From a virus, in IMG/VR virus record IMGVR_UViG_3300024348_000035, positions 1 to 60,886 of that record: a stretch of DNA of 60,886 nt; one strand, 5' to 3'. The position numbers and the translations under genes are program-made. How positions within the stretch are numbered: the first letter of the stretch is position 1; every line of letters starts with the position of its first letter. The notes beneath the pieces were generated by a model. It saw only the letters and a list, made by a program, of their open reading frames with translations. It had not been told where the DNA came from and did not search any database. Below, piece after piece: positions 1 through 6,161 of this stretch.

Positions 1-50
1 TAGTTACTAACCCAAGCTGGTTACGTAACGAGAATGCTTAAAGCATTGAT

Positions 51-80
51 AAGTCATATCCTTTAATAAGGGTATGGCTT
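51..80 (+). other. 11-bp hairpin over in-frame stop codons
   Basis: AAGTCATATCC (51-61) pairs along its whole length, with G-T wobbles, with GGGTATGGCTT (70-80) around an 8-nt loop. The loop holds two consecutive TAA codons in the frame that stays open on both sides. It could be part of a structured RNA or a terminator-like stem, but no T-run follows. A shorter self-complementary hairpin (33-47) lies just upstream. Confidence 0.5.
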
Positions 81-183
81 AATTTATCAAGGAGCTATAG
101 TTGCTCTTAGTAGTTTATCAGAAGAACTGCAGATGGCTATTGAAGCTGATCTATCTGCATTAGAAAATCAAACACCTAATTAA
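70..183 (+). pseudogene. Open segment without a start, possible gene remnant
   Basis: The frame from 70 to the TAA at 181-183 is open for 37 codons and ends in an acidic, helix-like stretch (LSEELQMAIEADLSALENQ) that looks like a protein C-terminus. No ATG occurs before 133, and two in-frame TAA codons (64-69) lie directly upstream. The same frame is open again from 4 to 63. It may be the broken end of a gene, the downstream half of a recoded gene, or non-coding. I do not recognise the peptide. Confidence 0.25.
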
Positions 184-192
184 TTAATAATT

Positions 193-327
193 ATGAATGA
201 ATATACAGTAGGTTATTATACTCCTCAAGGTAGGATGGTAATTACAGTTCATGCTGAATCAAGAGAAGAAGCAAGAACTATTGCATTATCACAAGGATAT
301 CAAGTACTTGATGTCTCTCTTGATTAA
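193..327 (+). CDS. 44-aa hypothetical protein
   Basis: A short ORF starts with ATG after an A/T-rich leader (TAATTAATAATT), the usual Bacteroidetes style without Shine-Dalgarno, and ends TAA. The product starts MNEYTVGYYTPQGRMV and continues into an alanine/glutamate helix (AESREEARTIALSQGYQVLDVSL). This strand-strand-helix pattern is plausible for a small folded domain. It is the last gene before the long non-coding stretch that begins at 328. The function is unknown. Amino-acid composition and leader favour a real gene over chance. Confidence 0.55.
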   Translation: MNEYTVGYYTPQGRMVITVHAESREEARTIALSQGYQVLDVSLD

Positions 328-1180
328 TACTAATCAGTATACCTGAACTAATGAAGGTAACAGATTACATGTAACACAAATCAGTGGTTTTACTCTTATT
401 GCTTTGAGTATGTAATTCCCGATTCTATGGATTAGCCTCCAGACCATTATCCTAAGCATGATATAAAACTGCTTAATTTTACTAATCAAATCTGGATATA
501 AAGAAGTTTTCACCAGTATAAAAAAGAACCAGTGCATTGGGTAGAGAAGCACGTTAATCTAAACTGCCATAACTAAAATTACTCTCATCCAAGCAGGAAT
601 AATACATTAAGATAGTCAGAAAAACCTATTATTATAGTACAATTCTTAAAGAGTATCAAGGATTGCAACCTTGTGCTTATAGCAATATAAGTATCCAATG
701 GGTGAGAGTTTTAACATCACAGTCCAATTACAAGAGGTCAACTTGTATAAAAAGCTATTACTGACTCTTAACTGAGAGGTAATGTTATAAGGGTGGGGAC
801 TACCGTTGAATTAGGCAAGGACGAGAACCTTGCTGTGATGTTTTTAATTATTTATGTATACTTGAGGACCTCAATTGTGGTTCTGCCTACCTTGAAGCAA
901 AGGCAGGAGGTCCAAAGAGTTTAATGCACCACAACTCACTTCCCAAGGGTGAGCAGTTGTAATATTGATTGTATATGAACTTATGCTTTCATTTAGCCAA
1001 TAGAGCTATTACAACTGAGTGCAGAGGGATTGCAGAACCTACGGTGTTACTACCGTGGTTAAATGGAAGAAGTAACTGGGTGTATAGAGTATCCAAAAGA
1101 GAATGCATCTCAATCTTAGTAGAAAAATATTTCTAACCTATGACTTATAGGGACAGCTTAAAAACAGTTTTAATAACTGT
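328..1180 (+). ncRNA. Candidate large structured RNA, about 850 nt
   Basis: No convincing ORF lies here on either strand, yet complementary segments are dense. Long-range helices: ACTCTCATCC (581-590) with GGGTGAGAGT (700-709), and AACATCACAG (713-722) with CTGTGATGTT (833-842), each 10 bp. Local hairpins: TAAGCA 453-458/470-475; CAAGG 657-661/669-673; CTTAT 676-680/687-691; TACAAG/CTTGTA around 729-747; GCAAGG 815-820/828-833; GGACCTC 866-872/907-913 enclosing CTGCCT 883-888/901-906; ACAACTCAC 931-939 with 949-960; AACC-ACGGT 1036-1045 with 1052-1060; ACAGTT near 1163-1180. Each of the two 10-bp helices closes a multibranched domain. Size and complexity recall ornate phage RNAs such as GOLLD and ROOL, but I cannot match a known family. 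Transcription is inferred. Confidence 0.42.
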
Positions 1181-1236
1181 ATTTGTTGGAATACTATCTA
1201 TGCATTAAACTTAAAAATAAACTTAAACTTAAACTT

Positions 1237-1413
1237 ATGAAAAGAATAACTCTTGCAACAGTAGTAACTATATTATGTTTAGTTATGATGACAGTATCTT
1301 TAGCAGCATTATTTATTGCTGATAGCAATGATCAATTAATGGCTGCTAACTGGTCATTTTTAGGATGGGGAACAACAGGTGCAATTATTATATGTACACG
1401 TAAAACATTATAA
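1237..1413 (+). CDS. 58-aa two-helix membrane protein
   Basis: Start chosen at the ATG preceded by repeated AAACTTAAACTT leader sequence rather than the upstream in-frame ATG at 1183. The product begins MKRITLATVVTILCLVMMTV, a hydrophobic helix, followed by a short polar stretch (ADSNDQL) and a second hydrophobic segment (WSFLGWGTTGAIIICT) with a basic tail, so it should cross the membrane twice. The next gene follows after one nucleotide, suggesting co-translation. Function unknown; small phage membrane proteins may alter the host envelope, but nothing here shows that. Confidence 0.6.
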   Translation: MKRITLATVVTILCLVMMTVSLAALFIADSNDQLMAANWSFLGWGTTGAIIICTRKTL

Positions 1414-1414
1414 A

Positions 1415-1633
1415 ATGGAAAAGACATATTGGACCACAAAAGATGGCAGAAAAATAGATGTTGATACAATGGATGTACAACACTTAAGAAATACTCTTAA
1501 ACATATTATCAATAATACTATAAGAGTAAAAGCTACACCTGTAAAACCTAAGTTTGAGATACACGGTGATATAGCACAGAACTTCATTGAGCAAATGCTT
1601 GAAGAAGACTATGCTCCTGATGATGAATATTAA
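1415..1633 (+). CDS. 72-aa hypothetical protein
   Basis: ATG lies one base after the previous stop. An upstream in-frame ATG at 1379 would overlap the membrane protein, so 1415 is preferred. The soluble, charged product has a short N-terminal strand region (KTYWTTKDGRKIDVDTMD), a central helix (VQHLRNTLKHIINNT) and an acidic end (EQMLEEDYAPDDEY). This resembles small phage proteins that begin with a motif naming the gene's required action, but I recognise no family. It probably shares a transcript with the upstream membrane protein. Confidence 0.6.
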   Translation: MEKTYWTTKDGRKIDVDTMDVQHLRNTLKHIINNTIRVKATPVKPKFEIHGDIAQNFIEQMLEEDYAPDDEY

Positions 1634-1839
1634 AATACTTCTGTCAGTATGGGTGATTCCTGTAATAGCTGACTAAATACATGCACTTGAAATATAGTGT
1701 ATTGTCGCTATCTATTAGCTAAAAGAGATTAATCATCTTAGTAGAAACATCTACCCTACCAAGGGATCCGTTAAATTAGATGACTCATAAGCTTTTGCGG
1801 ATTTGCTTATGTATTTATTAACCTTTAAAATTTAAACTT
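1634..1839 (+). other. Hairpin-rich intergenic region
   Basis: This is a 206-nt stretch without an ORF. CATAAGC/GCTTATG (about 1787-1813) forms a 7-bp hairpin. CATCTA and TAGATG enclose CCCT/AGGG near 1746-1785, and GTAG/CTAC and a CACT/AGTG stem lie upstream. It ends in the A/T-rich leader of the next ORF. It could be a leader RNA, an attenuator or a small structured RNA. No T-run marks a clear terminator. Confidence 0.35.
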
Positions 1840-1956
1840 ATGATAACTCTTTGTATACTACCTGCTTTTAAAGCAGATAAACCAACTGATTGGATATCAG
1901 TTGTAATAACATGTCTTGCATTAGATGCAATATACATTTTACCAATGATTTTTTAA
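1840..1956 (+). CDS. 38-aa membrane peptide
   Basis: ATG follows the leader TTTAAAATTTAAACTT, the same type used by neighbouring genes. The product (MITLCILPAFKADKPTDWIS then VVITCLALDAIYILPMIF) has a C-terminal hydrophobic helix and is probably membrane inserted. The next small membrane gene starts 12 nt downstream. Function unknown. Confidence 0.5.
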   Translation: MITLCILPAFKADKPTDWISVVITCLALDAIYILPMIF

Positions 1957-1968
1957 AACTTAGAAATT

Positions 1969-2127
1969 ATGAAAGCATTAGCTTATGGATTCTCACTGTA
2001 TTGTGCAGTGACTCTAGTATTTGGAACTATCTTAATGATGGGAGGAAATCACATGGGGGATTTCATAATAGTATGTTCTGCAATTGGAGGAATAGCAAGT
2101 ATGGCATTACTTGATTCTTCTAAATAA
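1969..2127 (+). CDS. 52-aa two-helix membrane protein
   Basis: ATG follows AAACTTAGAAATT. The product starts MKALAYGFSLYCAVTLVFGT and has two hydrophobic segments separated by MMGGNHMGD, ending in a short polar tail (LLDSSK). This frame has a proper leader and a membrane-protein composition. The longer overlapping frame at 1890-2114 has no leader and an odd composition, so I reject it. A terminator hairpin follows at 2192. Function unknown. Confidence 0.55.
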   Translation: MKALAYGFSLYCAVTLVFGTILMMGGNHMGDFIIVCSAIGGIASMALLDSSK

Positions 2128-2172
2128 CACTTATAACAGCACGGATAATCTTATACCTCACTGTTGTTCAGG

Positions 2173-2190
2173 TAGACTTTTTAAGTCTGT
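2173..2190 (+). repeat. Short hairpin repeat, copy 1
   Basis: TAGACTTTTTAAGTCTGT forms a self-complementary AGACTT/AAGTCT stem. A copy differing at one base lies at 3494-3511. Both sit in leaders just upstream of a new gene, so they may be a shared regulatory or processing element. Confidence 0.45.
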
Positions 2191-2191
2191 T

Positions 2192-2234
2192 AATCCCTAT
2201 CTTATAGCTTAATGATAGGGATTATTTCTTTTTT
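2192..2234 (+). terminator. Rho-independent terminator
   Basis: AATCCCTATC (2192-2201) pairs with GATAGGGATT (2214-2223), a 10-bp stem, followed by ATTTCTTTTTT. It ends the transcript of the small membrane genes upstream. Confidence 0.75.
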
Positions 2235-2258
2235 AACCTTTAATTAAACATATATATC

Positions 2259-2453
2259 ATGAAGAAACTATTATTAATAACATTAGCTATAATCGCAGTA
2301 AGTATATTTGCTAGTGCAGAGACAAATGATGGTGCTTATCCTGCTAATAAACGCGGATATAATTACAAAAAGCATTATCGTCACCAATCTTTTATTAAGT
2401 TCTGTAATAGAACTTTTAATAGGAATGGCTGTAAAGGCCATAAATTCCACTAA
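2259..2453 (+). CDS. 64-aa secreted basic protein
   Basis: The N-terminus (MKKLLLITLAIIAVSIFASA) is a classic Sec signal peptide with an AxA-type cleavage site after ASA. The mature part, about 43 residues, is rich in Lys, Arg, His, Asn and Tyr, with two cysteines (FCNRTF, NGCKGH) that could form a disulfide. It is bracketed by terminators at 2192 and 2470, so it looks like its own transcription unit. The product should be exported to the periplasm. A role in envelope modification or superinfection exclusion is possible but unproven. Confidence 0.65.
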   Translation: MKKLLLITLAIIAVSIFASAETNDGAYPANKRGYNYKKHYRHQSFIKFCNRTFNRNGCKGHKFH

Positions 2454-2469
2454 GAACTTATAGTTCTGT

Positions 2470-2500
2470 GAATCCCTAAAACTTTTTTAGGGATTCTTTT
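2470..2500 (+). terminator. Rho-independent terminator
   Basis: GAATCCCTAAAA (2470-2481) pairs with TTTTTTAGGGATTC (2483-2496), followed by TTTT. It lies 17 nt after the stop of the secreted protein gene. Confidence 0.75.
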
Positions 2501-2537
2501 AATTATTTAATATCTTTAACTCTTAAACTTAAAGACT

Positions 2538-2783
2538 ATGGATTTCTTAAAAGACTATGTGTACAGATTAGACATTATCTTTTCTGAAGATGAGAAACTA
2601 ACTATACATGTTATTTCCGAATCAGATAATTCTGTTACAAAAATTGAAGAACAGTTATATAGAGAGCACTGTCACAAAGAACCAGACAGAGCTAAGTATA
2701 AATTTACTAAACTATGGACATTAGATATGTCTATGAAAATAAGTGCTCTAGCTGATAAAGCTTTAATGCACAATCAAAATTAA
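2538..2783 (+). CDS. 81-aa hypothetical protein
   Basis: ATG follows TTAAACTTAAAGACT. The product (MDFLKDYVYRLDIIFSEDEK...) has a predicted strand-rich N-terminal half and a C-terminal helix (SMKISALADKALMHNQN) with no signal peptide. The charged central part (YREHCHKEPDRAKYKFTKLW) holds a single CxH pair, too little for a zinc site. It is a single-gene unit between two terminators. I do not recognise the family. Confidence 0.6.
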   Translation: MDFLKDYVYRLDIIFSEDEKLTIHVISESDNSVTKIEEQLYREHCHKEPDRAKYKFTKLWTLDMSMKISALADKALMHNQN

Positions 2784-2846
2784 TCGTGAGCAGTATAAAC
2801 TGCATTGCTATCAAAGGATAGCCCATTTTCTTTTACGATTATATAA

Positions 2847-2883
2847 CCTCTTATTCTATTAACTTAGAGTAAGAGGTTTTTTA
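2847..2883 (+). terminator. Rho-independent terminator
   Basis: CCTCTTA (2847-2853) pairs with TAAGAGG (2870-2876), followed by a run of six T. An inner CTA/TAG pair extends the stem. Confidence 0.75.
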
Positions 2884-2912
2884 TTATTAACTAACTATAA
2901 AACTTAATTATC

Positions 2913-3320
2913 ATGAAACTATTTATCTTAATGATACTTCTGACTATTAGTCAAGGAGTACAATCGCAAACGATGACATTCACTGTAAACATTAAAGCCG
3001 CTTACAACATAGATATGGAACTTAGAAGAGCAATATACGAAGACACAACCTTTGTTGGCTGGTGGTTAGAAAAAGAAATTCCTTCAGTGAAAATATCTTC
3101 TACTCAATATAAAATAATATTGCCTATAAATAATCAATATGTAGTTACTTTCCTTGATCCAATAACTGAAAAATGGAAACTAATATATATTGCAACAGGT
3201 GATGAGTCTAGTATTAAAAATGCATTTACAGTAACTGCAGATTTTAATACAACAGATGAATTATCAATACGATATGCTTACGACACTAAAATGTTTATGT
3301 TTAAAACATTGCCAAGATAA
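2913..3320 (+). CDS. 135-aa secreted protein
   Basis: The N-terminus MKLFILMILLTISQGVQSQ is a Sec signal peptide with likely cleavage after VQSQ or nearby. The mature part is rich in alternating hydrophobic/polar stretches (TMTFTVNIKAAYNI, YKIILPINNQYVVTFLD, KWKLIYIATGD), as expected for a beta-sandwich. It has no lipobox cysteine. It is an independent unit between the terminator at 2847 and the hairpin at 3322. It should be periplasmic or surface exposed. No family is recognised. An adhesion-blocking or envelope role is only a guess. Confidence 0.65.
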   Translation: MKLFILMILLTISQGVQSQTMTFTVNIKAAYNIDMELRRAIYEDTTFVGWWLEKEIPSVKISSTQYKIILPINNQYVVTFLDPITEKWKLIYIATGDESSIKNAFTVTADFNTTDELSIRYAYDTKMFMFKTLPR

Positions 3321-3321
3321 A

Positions 3322-3380
3322 GTTTAAGGGGAAATAGCGGGAAATTGTGGATAAAGTACCGCTATTTTATTTTCTTAAAC
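3322..3380 (+). terminator. Extended hairpin terminator
   Basis: AAATAGCGG (3332-3340) pairs with CCGCTATTT (3359-3367), followed by TATTTT. An outer GTTTAAG/CTTAAAC stem (3322-3328 with 3374-3380) lengthens the structure. It starts right after the stop codon at 3320. Confidence 0.65.
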
Positions 3381-3403
3381 ACAAAGCTTAATACATACAT
3401 AGA

Positions 3404-3562
3404 TAACTATTTGCCGCTAGGCAGTAAAAAGGTAGTTACACATTAATTTAGGTTTAATGAAAGAATAGTAGTTTATCCTAGGCTACTAATTCTTAGACTT
3501 TTAAAGTCTGTACTATAGGAGATATATAAATAAATATTTTAACTATTTTAAAACAAATTATC
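3404..3562 (+). promoter_or_regulatory. Structured 5' leader of the 172-aa gene
   Basis: Three hairpins stack before the start codon: TAACTA/TAGTTA (3404-3409 with 3433-3438) enclosing TGCC/GGCA; AAGAATAGTAG (3461-3471) with CTACTAATTCTT (3483-3494), one unpaired A; and the repeated AGACTT/AAGTCT hairpin (3494-3511). The rest is an A/T-rich initiation region. Such a leader could stabilise the mRNA of a strongly expressed gene or act as a regulatory RNA. No riboswitch class is recognised. Confidence 0.4.
3494..3511 (+). repeat. Short hairpin repeat, copy 2
   Basis: TAGACTTTTAAAGTCTGT matches the element at 2173-2190 at 17 of 18 positions and has the same self-complementary stem. It lies 51 nt upstream of the 172-aa gene. 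Confidence 0.45.
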
Positions 3563-4081
3563 ATGAAAAAAGTAACATTAGTATCAGCAAAAGGAATTAA
3601 AGGCGGGAAAGTTCAATTAACTTTCTCACAAATTATCGAAACAGGAAAAACTCCAACAGCTTTGTTAGGAATTTTAAATGCTTCTGATGAAAGATTTAAC
3701 CAATCTAAGCCTCGTTATTCTTGGTTATCTGCACAACCTTCAGACGTTCAATTACAGTTCGGTATAGACGTTTCTGGATTGGCAGAAGGAGAAGAATTGG
3801 AAATCAATATGGTTGATCCAAAGATTGCAGGTGATGACAGAAGTTTGAATCTTCAAATTACAGAGTCAACAAAAGGAACTGAATATGATGTAGCTAACTT
3901 CGAGACTCGTGCTAAACGTGCAGGAAAAGATGGAGATTTCATTATGAGCAATGGTATGTACATTTATGTAAATACTTCAGTTGTACTTGGCGAGCCTAAG
4001 CACACTTTGATTGCAGATACAACTCGTTTAGCAGTTGACACTGATGCTTCTTCTGCTATTGCAGATGCTTTAGGAGCATAA
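3563..4081 (+). CDS. 172-aa probably abundant beta-rich protein
   Basis: The product starts MKKVTLVSAKGIKGGKVQLT and has no signal peptide or membrane segment. The pattern of strands suggests a soluble beta-rich domain, followed by an alanine-rich C-terminus (SSAIADALGA). Codon use differs from neighbours: it favours CGT for arginine, TTG for some leucines and GCT/GCA for alanine, a pattern typical of strongly expressed genes. It has its own structured leader and an excellent terminator, so it is a monocistronic unit. I do not recognise the family. A DNA-binding or virion-decorating abundant protein would fit, but this is inference. Confidence 0.8.
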   Translation: MKKVTLVSAKGIKGGKVQLTFSQIIETGKTPTALLGILNASDERFNQSKPRYSWLSAQPSDVQLQFGIDVSGLAEGEELEINMVDPKIAGDDRSLNLQITESTKGTEYDVANFETRAKRAGKDGDFIMSNGMYIYVNTSVVLGEPKHTLIADTTRLAVDTDASSAIADALGA

Positions 4082-4101
4082 TCTTTTAAAGATTAAAAAT
4101 T

Positions 4102-4135
4102 GGGAAATAGTTTTAGGACTATTTCCCTTTTTTTC
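4102..4135 (+). terminator. Strong rho-independent terminator
   Basis: GGGAAATAGT and ACTATTTCCC form a 10-bp stem around a 6-nt loop, followed by TTTTTTTTC. It lies 20 nt after the 172-aa gene. Confidence 0.85.
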
Positions 4136-4186
4136 TTTTAGGAATTACTAAAAAATTTGACGTTTTGAACTTTAAACAAATACATT

Positions 4187-4456
4187 ATGCAAGATATTCA
4201 AGCAAAACCTAGAGTGACTATGTTAGACATAGGACTGTATTTACGCACTATACATTTAGACTATAAGCCTAAAGATAACCAAGAAATGGCTGACTTAATA
4301 ACTGAACATTTTCCAGTTATATGTTTAATAGAAGATATAGAGCAATATGAAACAATGTGTTATTATAATAGTTTAATAGCTGAAAATGATTATGAATTAA
4401 TGTCTCGTAGAGAGAAATATTTTAGACAGCTTGGAGTATTAAACCCTTTTAATTAA
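4187..4456 (+). CDS. 89-aa acidic hypothetical protein
   Basis: The product starts MQDIQAKPRVTMLDIGLYLR and is mostly helical and acidic (YKPKDNQEMADLITEHFPV, CLIEDIEQYETMCYYNSLIAENDYELMSRREKYF). There is no signal peptide. It is first in a short + strand run with the Cys-rich micro-ORF and the radical-SAM gene, which follow at close spacing. Function unknown. Its size and charge would suit a small regulatory or inhibitor protein, but that is not shown. Confidence 0.6.
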   Translation: MQDIQAKPRVTMLDIGLYLRTIHLDYKPKDNQEMADLITEHFPVICLIEDIEQYETMCYYNSLIAENDYELMSRREKYFRQLGVLNPFN

Positions 4457-4462
4457 AGAATT

Positions 4463-4528
4463 ATGATGTATATATGTAATTGTGATGGATCATGCACAGC
4501 TTCAGAAGACTGTGCTCCTATTAAATAA
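4463..4528 (+). CDS. 21-aa cysteine-rich micropeptide
   Basis: ATGATG follows AATTAAAGAATT, 6 nt after the preceding stop. The peptide MMYICNCDGSCTASEDCAPIK has four cysteines in 13 residues (CNCDGSCTASEDC), spaced as in small metal-binding knuckles. It lies immediately upstream of an Fe-S radical-SAM gene. It may be a real micropeptide or a leader. The length makes chance possible. Confidence 0.35.
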   Translation: MMYICNCDGSCTASEDCAPIK

Positions 4529-4547
4529 CACTTAAAAATTAAAATTA

Positions 4548-5405
4548 ATGTTAGAAAAAGTAATAAGAAAAACTTTTACTATTAGAGAATCAGGAAGATC
4601 AAGTGATTATATTACTCCTTCATTTGGTTACGGATGCTTATTAACTTGTTCTTATTGTTATATGAAACGTCATAAACCTGAAGGATTAAGCATTGCTAAA
4701 AATATAGGAGATATACTTACAAGCATTAATGATCATGCGTATTTTTATTCTAATGTAGAAAAGCCTAATCAAACTGATGAAGAGTATATCACTTATGATA
4801 TAGCATGTAATGAAGATTTTGCATTGCATTCTAAGTATTATAATTGGGAATATATCTTTGAGTTTTTCAGAGACCATCCAGTTGCAAAAGCAACTTTTGC
4901 TACTAAAATTATACCTATTAACTTTTTAAGTTTTAATCCTCAAAATAAAGTTAGGATTAGATTTAGTCTTATGCCTCAAAAGATATCTGATATTTTAGAG
5001 CCTAAGACTAGTAAGATAATAGATAGAATAAAAGCAATTGATGCATTTATAGACAGTGGCTACGATGTACATGTAAACTTTTCACCTGTAGTAGTATACA
5101 AAGGTTGGGAAAAAGATTATGAAGAACTATTTCATATGCTAAATGACTATGTAGATTATAAATCTACAGTAAAAGCTGAAGTAATATTCTTAACTCATAA
5201 TGAAGATAAACACAAGTATAATCTAGCTAATAATATTCCTGGAGAAGAATTAATGTGGACGCCAAGTATTCAAGAAACTAAAACTTCTCAATATGGAGGT
5301 AAAAATGTAAGATATCAACATAATCTTAAAAAAGATTTTATATCTAGTTTTATAAGAATACATGATGAAATCATTCCTTGGAATACAATAAGATACATTT
5401 TTTAA
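4548..5405 (+). CDS. Radical SAM protein, spore photoproduct lyase-like
   Basis: C30-x3-C34-x2-C37 (GYGCLLTCSYCYMKR) binds the 4Fe-4S cluster and S-adenosylmethionine. The context TPSFGYGC...CSYCYMKRH and the C-terminal pattern VHVNFSPVVVYKGW, LTHN, LMWTPSIQETKTSQYGGKNVRY match spore photoproduct lyase-type (SplB/COG1533) proteins, which use radical chemistry on thymine dimers. At 285 residues it is short of the roughly 340 of Bacillus SplB, so substrate specificity is uncertain. It may repair UV damage or modify a nucleic acid base. ATG is preceded by AAAATTAAAATTA. A terminator-like hairpin follows at 5447. Confidence 0.8.
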   Translation: MLEKVIRKTFTIRESGRSSDYITPSFGYGCLLTCSYCYMKRHKPEGLSIAKNIGDILTSINDHAYFYSNVEKPNQTDEEYITYDIACNEDFALHSKYYNWEYIFEFFRDHPVAKATFATKIIPINFLSFNPQNKVRIRFSLMPQKISDILEPKTSKIIDRIKAIDAFIDSGYDVHVNFSPVVVYKGWEKDYEELFHMLNDYVDYKSTVKAEVIFLTHNEDKHKYNLANNIPGEELMWTPSIQETKTSQYGGKNVRYQHNLKKDFISSFIRIHDEIIPWNTIRYIF

Positions 5406-5446
5406 AATTGTAAGTAGATGACCATGAAGTGTAACTAATTAAACTA

Positions 5447-5486
5447 AAAGTGCCCACAGTAGTACATGGATCAGGCACTTTATCTA
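5447..5486 (+). terminator. Terminator-like hairpin
   Basis: AAAGTGCC (5447-5454) pairs with GGCACTTT (5474-5481) around a 19-nt loop, followed by ATCTATTT. It lies 42 nt after the radical-SAM gene and directly before the tRNA-like element. Confidence 0.55.
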
Positions 5487-5494
5487 TTTACATT

Positions 5495-5578
5495 AGTCAG
5501 GTGGTGTAATTAACACAATCCTAATTTCAATATGGTGTATGCCAGGAGAGAATGGAGGTTTGAGTCCTCCTCTGATTA
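5495..5578 (+). tRNA. tRNA-like element, anticodon uncertain
   Basis: AGTCAGG (5495-5501) pairs with TCTGATT (5571-5577) as a 7-bp acceptor stem with wobbles. GTGT/ACAC forms a D-stem with an unusually short loop that lacks GG. GGAGG-TTTGAGT-CCTCC is a good T-arm directly next to the acceptor stem. The anticodon arm is weak: one register gives loop ATTTCAA (anticodon UUC, Glu) with a mismatch in the stem, another gives UCA. The 84-nt length leaves an odd long variable region. It may be a diverged phage tRNA, a decayed tRNA or a tRNA mimic. Confidence 0.4.
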
Positions 5579-5607
5579 CTATTTATTAATAATCTAAATC
5601 ATAAATT

Positions 5608-6156
5608 ATGTTGTATAAATTTGATAAACACAAGATGAACTATGTTAAAGCTACAAGAAGTTATTTAAGAGTAATCTTAATTGTACTAATATGCTCTGCA
5701 TTATCATTTGGAGTTGCATTATATATGCAAACAGATAAATTAAACAGTATAAAGTATATTACTGAAGAAACTAGGATGCTAGTTATTAACCAGGAGAATG
5801 AGTTTAGTGAGGTTAAATTAAAAGAATATATTATTGGATTAAATATTAAGTTTCCACATATAGTATTTGCTCAAGCTAAATTAGAATCAGGTTATTTTAA
5901 ATCAATTATCTTTAGGGAAAATAATAATTTATTTGGAATGAAGATAGCTTCTAGAAGACCTACTACCAACAAAGGTGAAAACAGAGGTCATGCTGTATTT
6001 GATAATTGGAAAGAATCTGTACTAGATTATGCATTTTATCAAGCTAGATTTCTAGGAGATATTAAAACTGAAGGAGAATACATACAGTATCTAAAAGCTA
6101 ATTATGCTGAAGATCCAGGATATGTAAATAAAGTAATTAAACTAAGTAAAAAGTAA
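5608..6156 (+). CDS. Membrane-anchored glucosaminidase-like endolysin
   Basis: The N-terminus is basic, followed by one hydrophobic helix (residues about 20-40, VILIVLICSALSFGVALYMQ), then a GH73-like N-acetylglucosaminidase domain. The latter shows FPHIVFAQAKLESGYF with the likely catalytic Glu93, NNNLFGMK, and a C-terminal YAEDPGYVNKVIKL typical of the family. It should cleave peptidoglycan glycan strands in the periplasm. The uncleaved N-terminal anchor suggests a signal-anchor endolysin or an envelope-tethered enzyme. At 182 residues it is a single domain with no cell-wall binding part. A separate lysozyme-like domain is in the virion protein at 53774-58318. Confidence 0.82.
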   Translation: MLYKFDKHKMNYVKATRSYLRVILIVLICSALSFGVALYMQTDKLNSIKYITEETRMLVINQENEFSEVKLKEYIIGLNIKFPHIVFAQAKLESGYFKSIIFRENNNLFGMKIASRRPTTNKGENRGHAVFDNWKESVLDYAFYQARFLGDIKTEGEYIQYLKANYAEDPGYVNKVIKLSKK

Positions 6157-6161
6157 GTAGT

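Noticed and set aside
334-552. 72-aa ORF on the minus strand
   Set aside because: It lies in the hairpin-rich non-coding stretch, has no leader and has the composition of random A/T-rich sequence.
1890-2114. 74-aa ORF
   Set aside because: It overlaps two ORFs with proper A/T-rich leaders and membrane-protein composition (1840-1956 and 1969-2127), and itself has no leader.
5495-5578. Stop-codon reassignment (UGA or UAG read as sense)
   Set aside because: All three stops end genes in this window, and the giant ORFs are open under the standard code.
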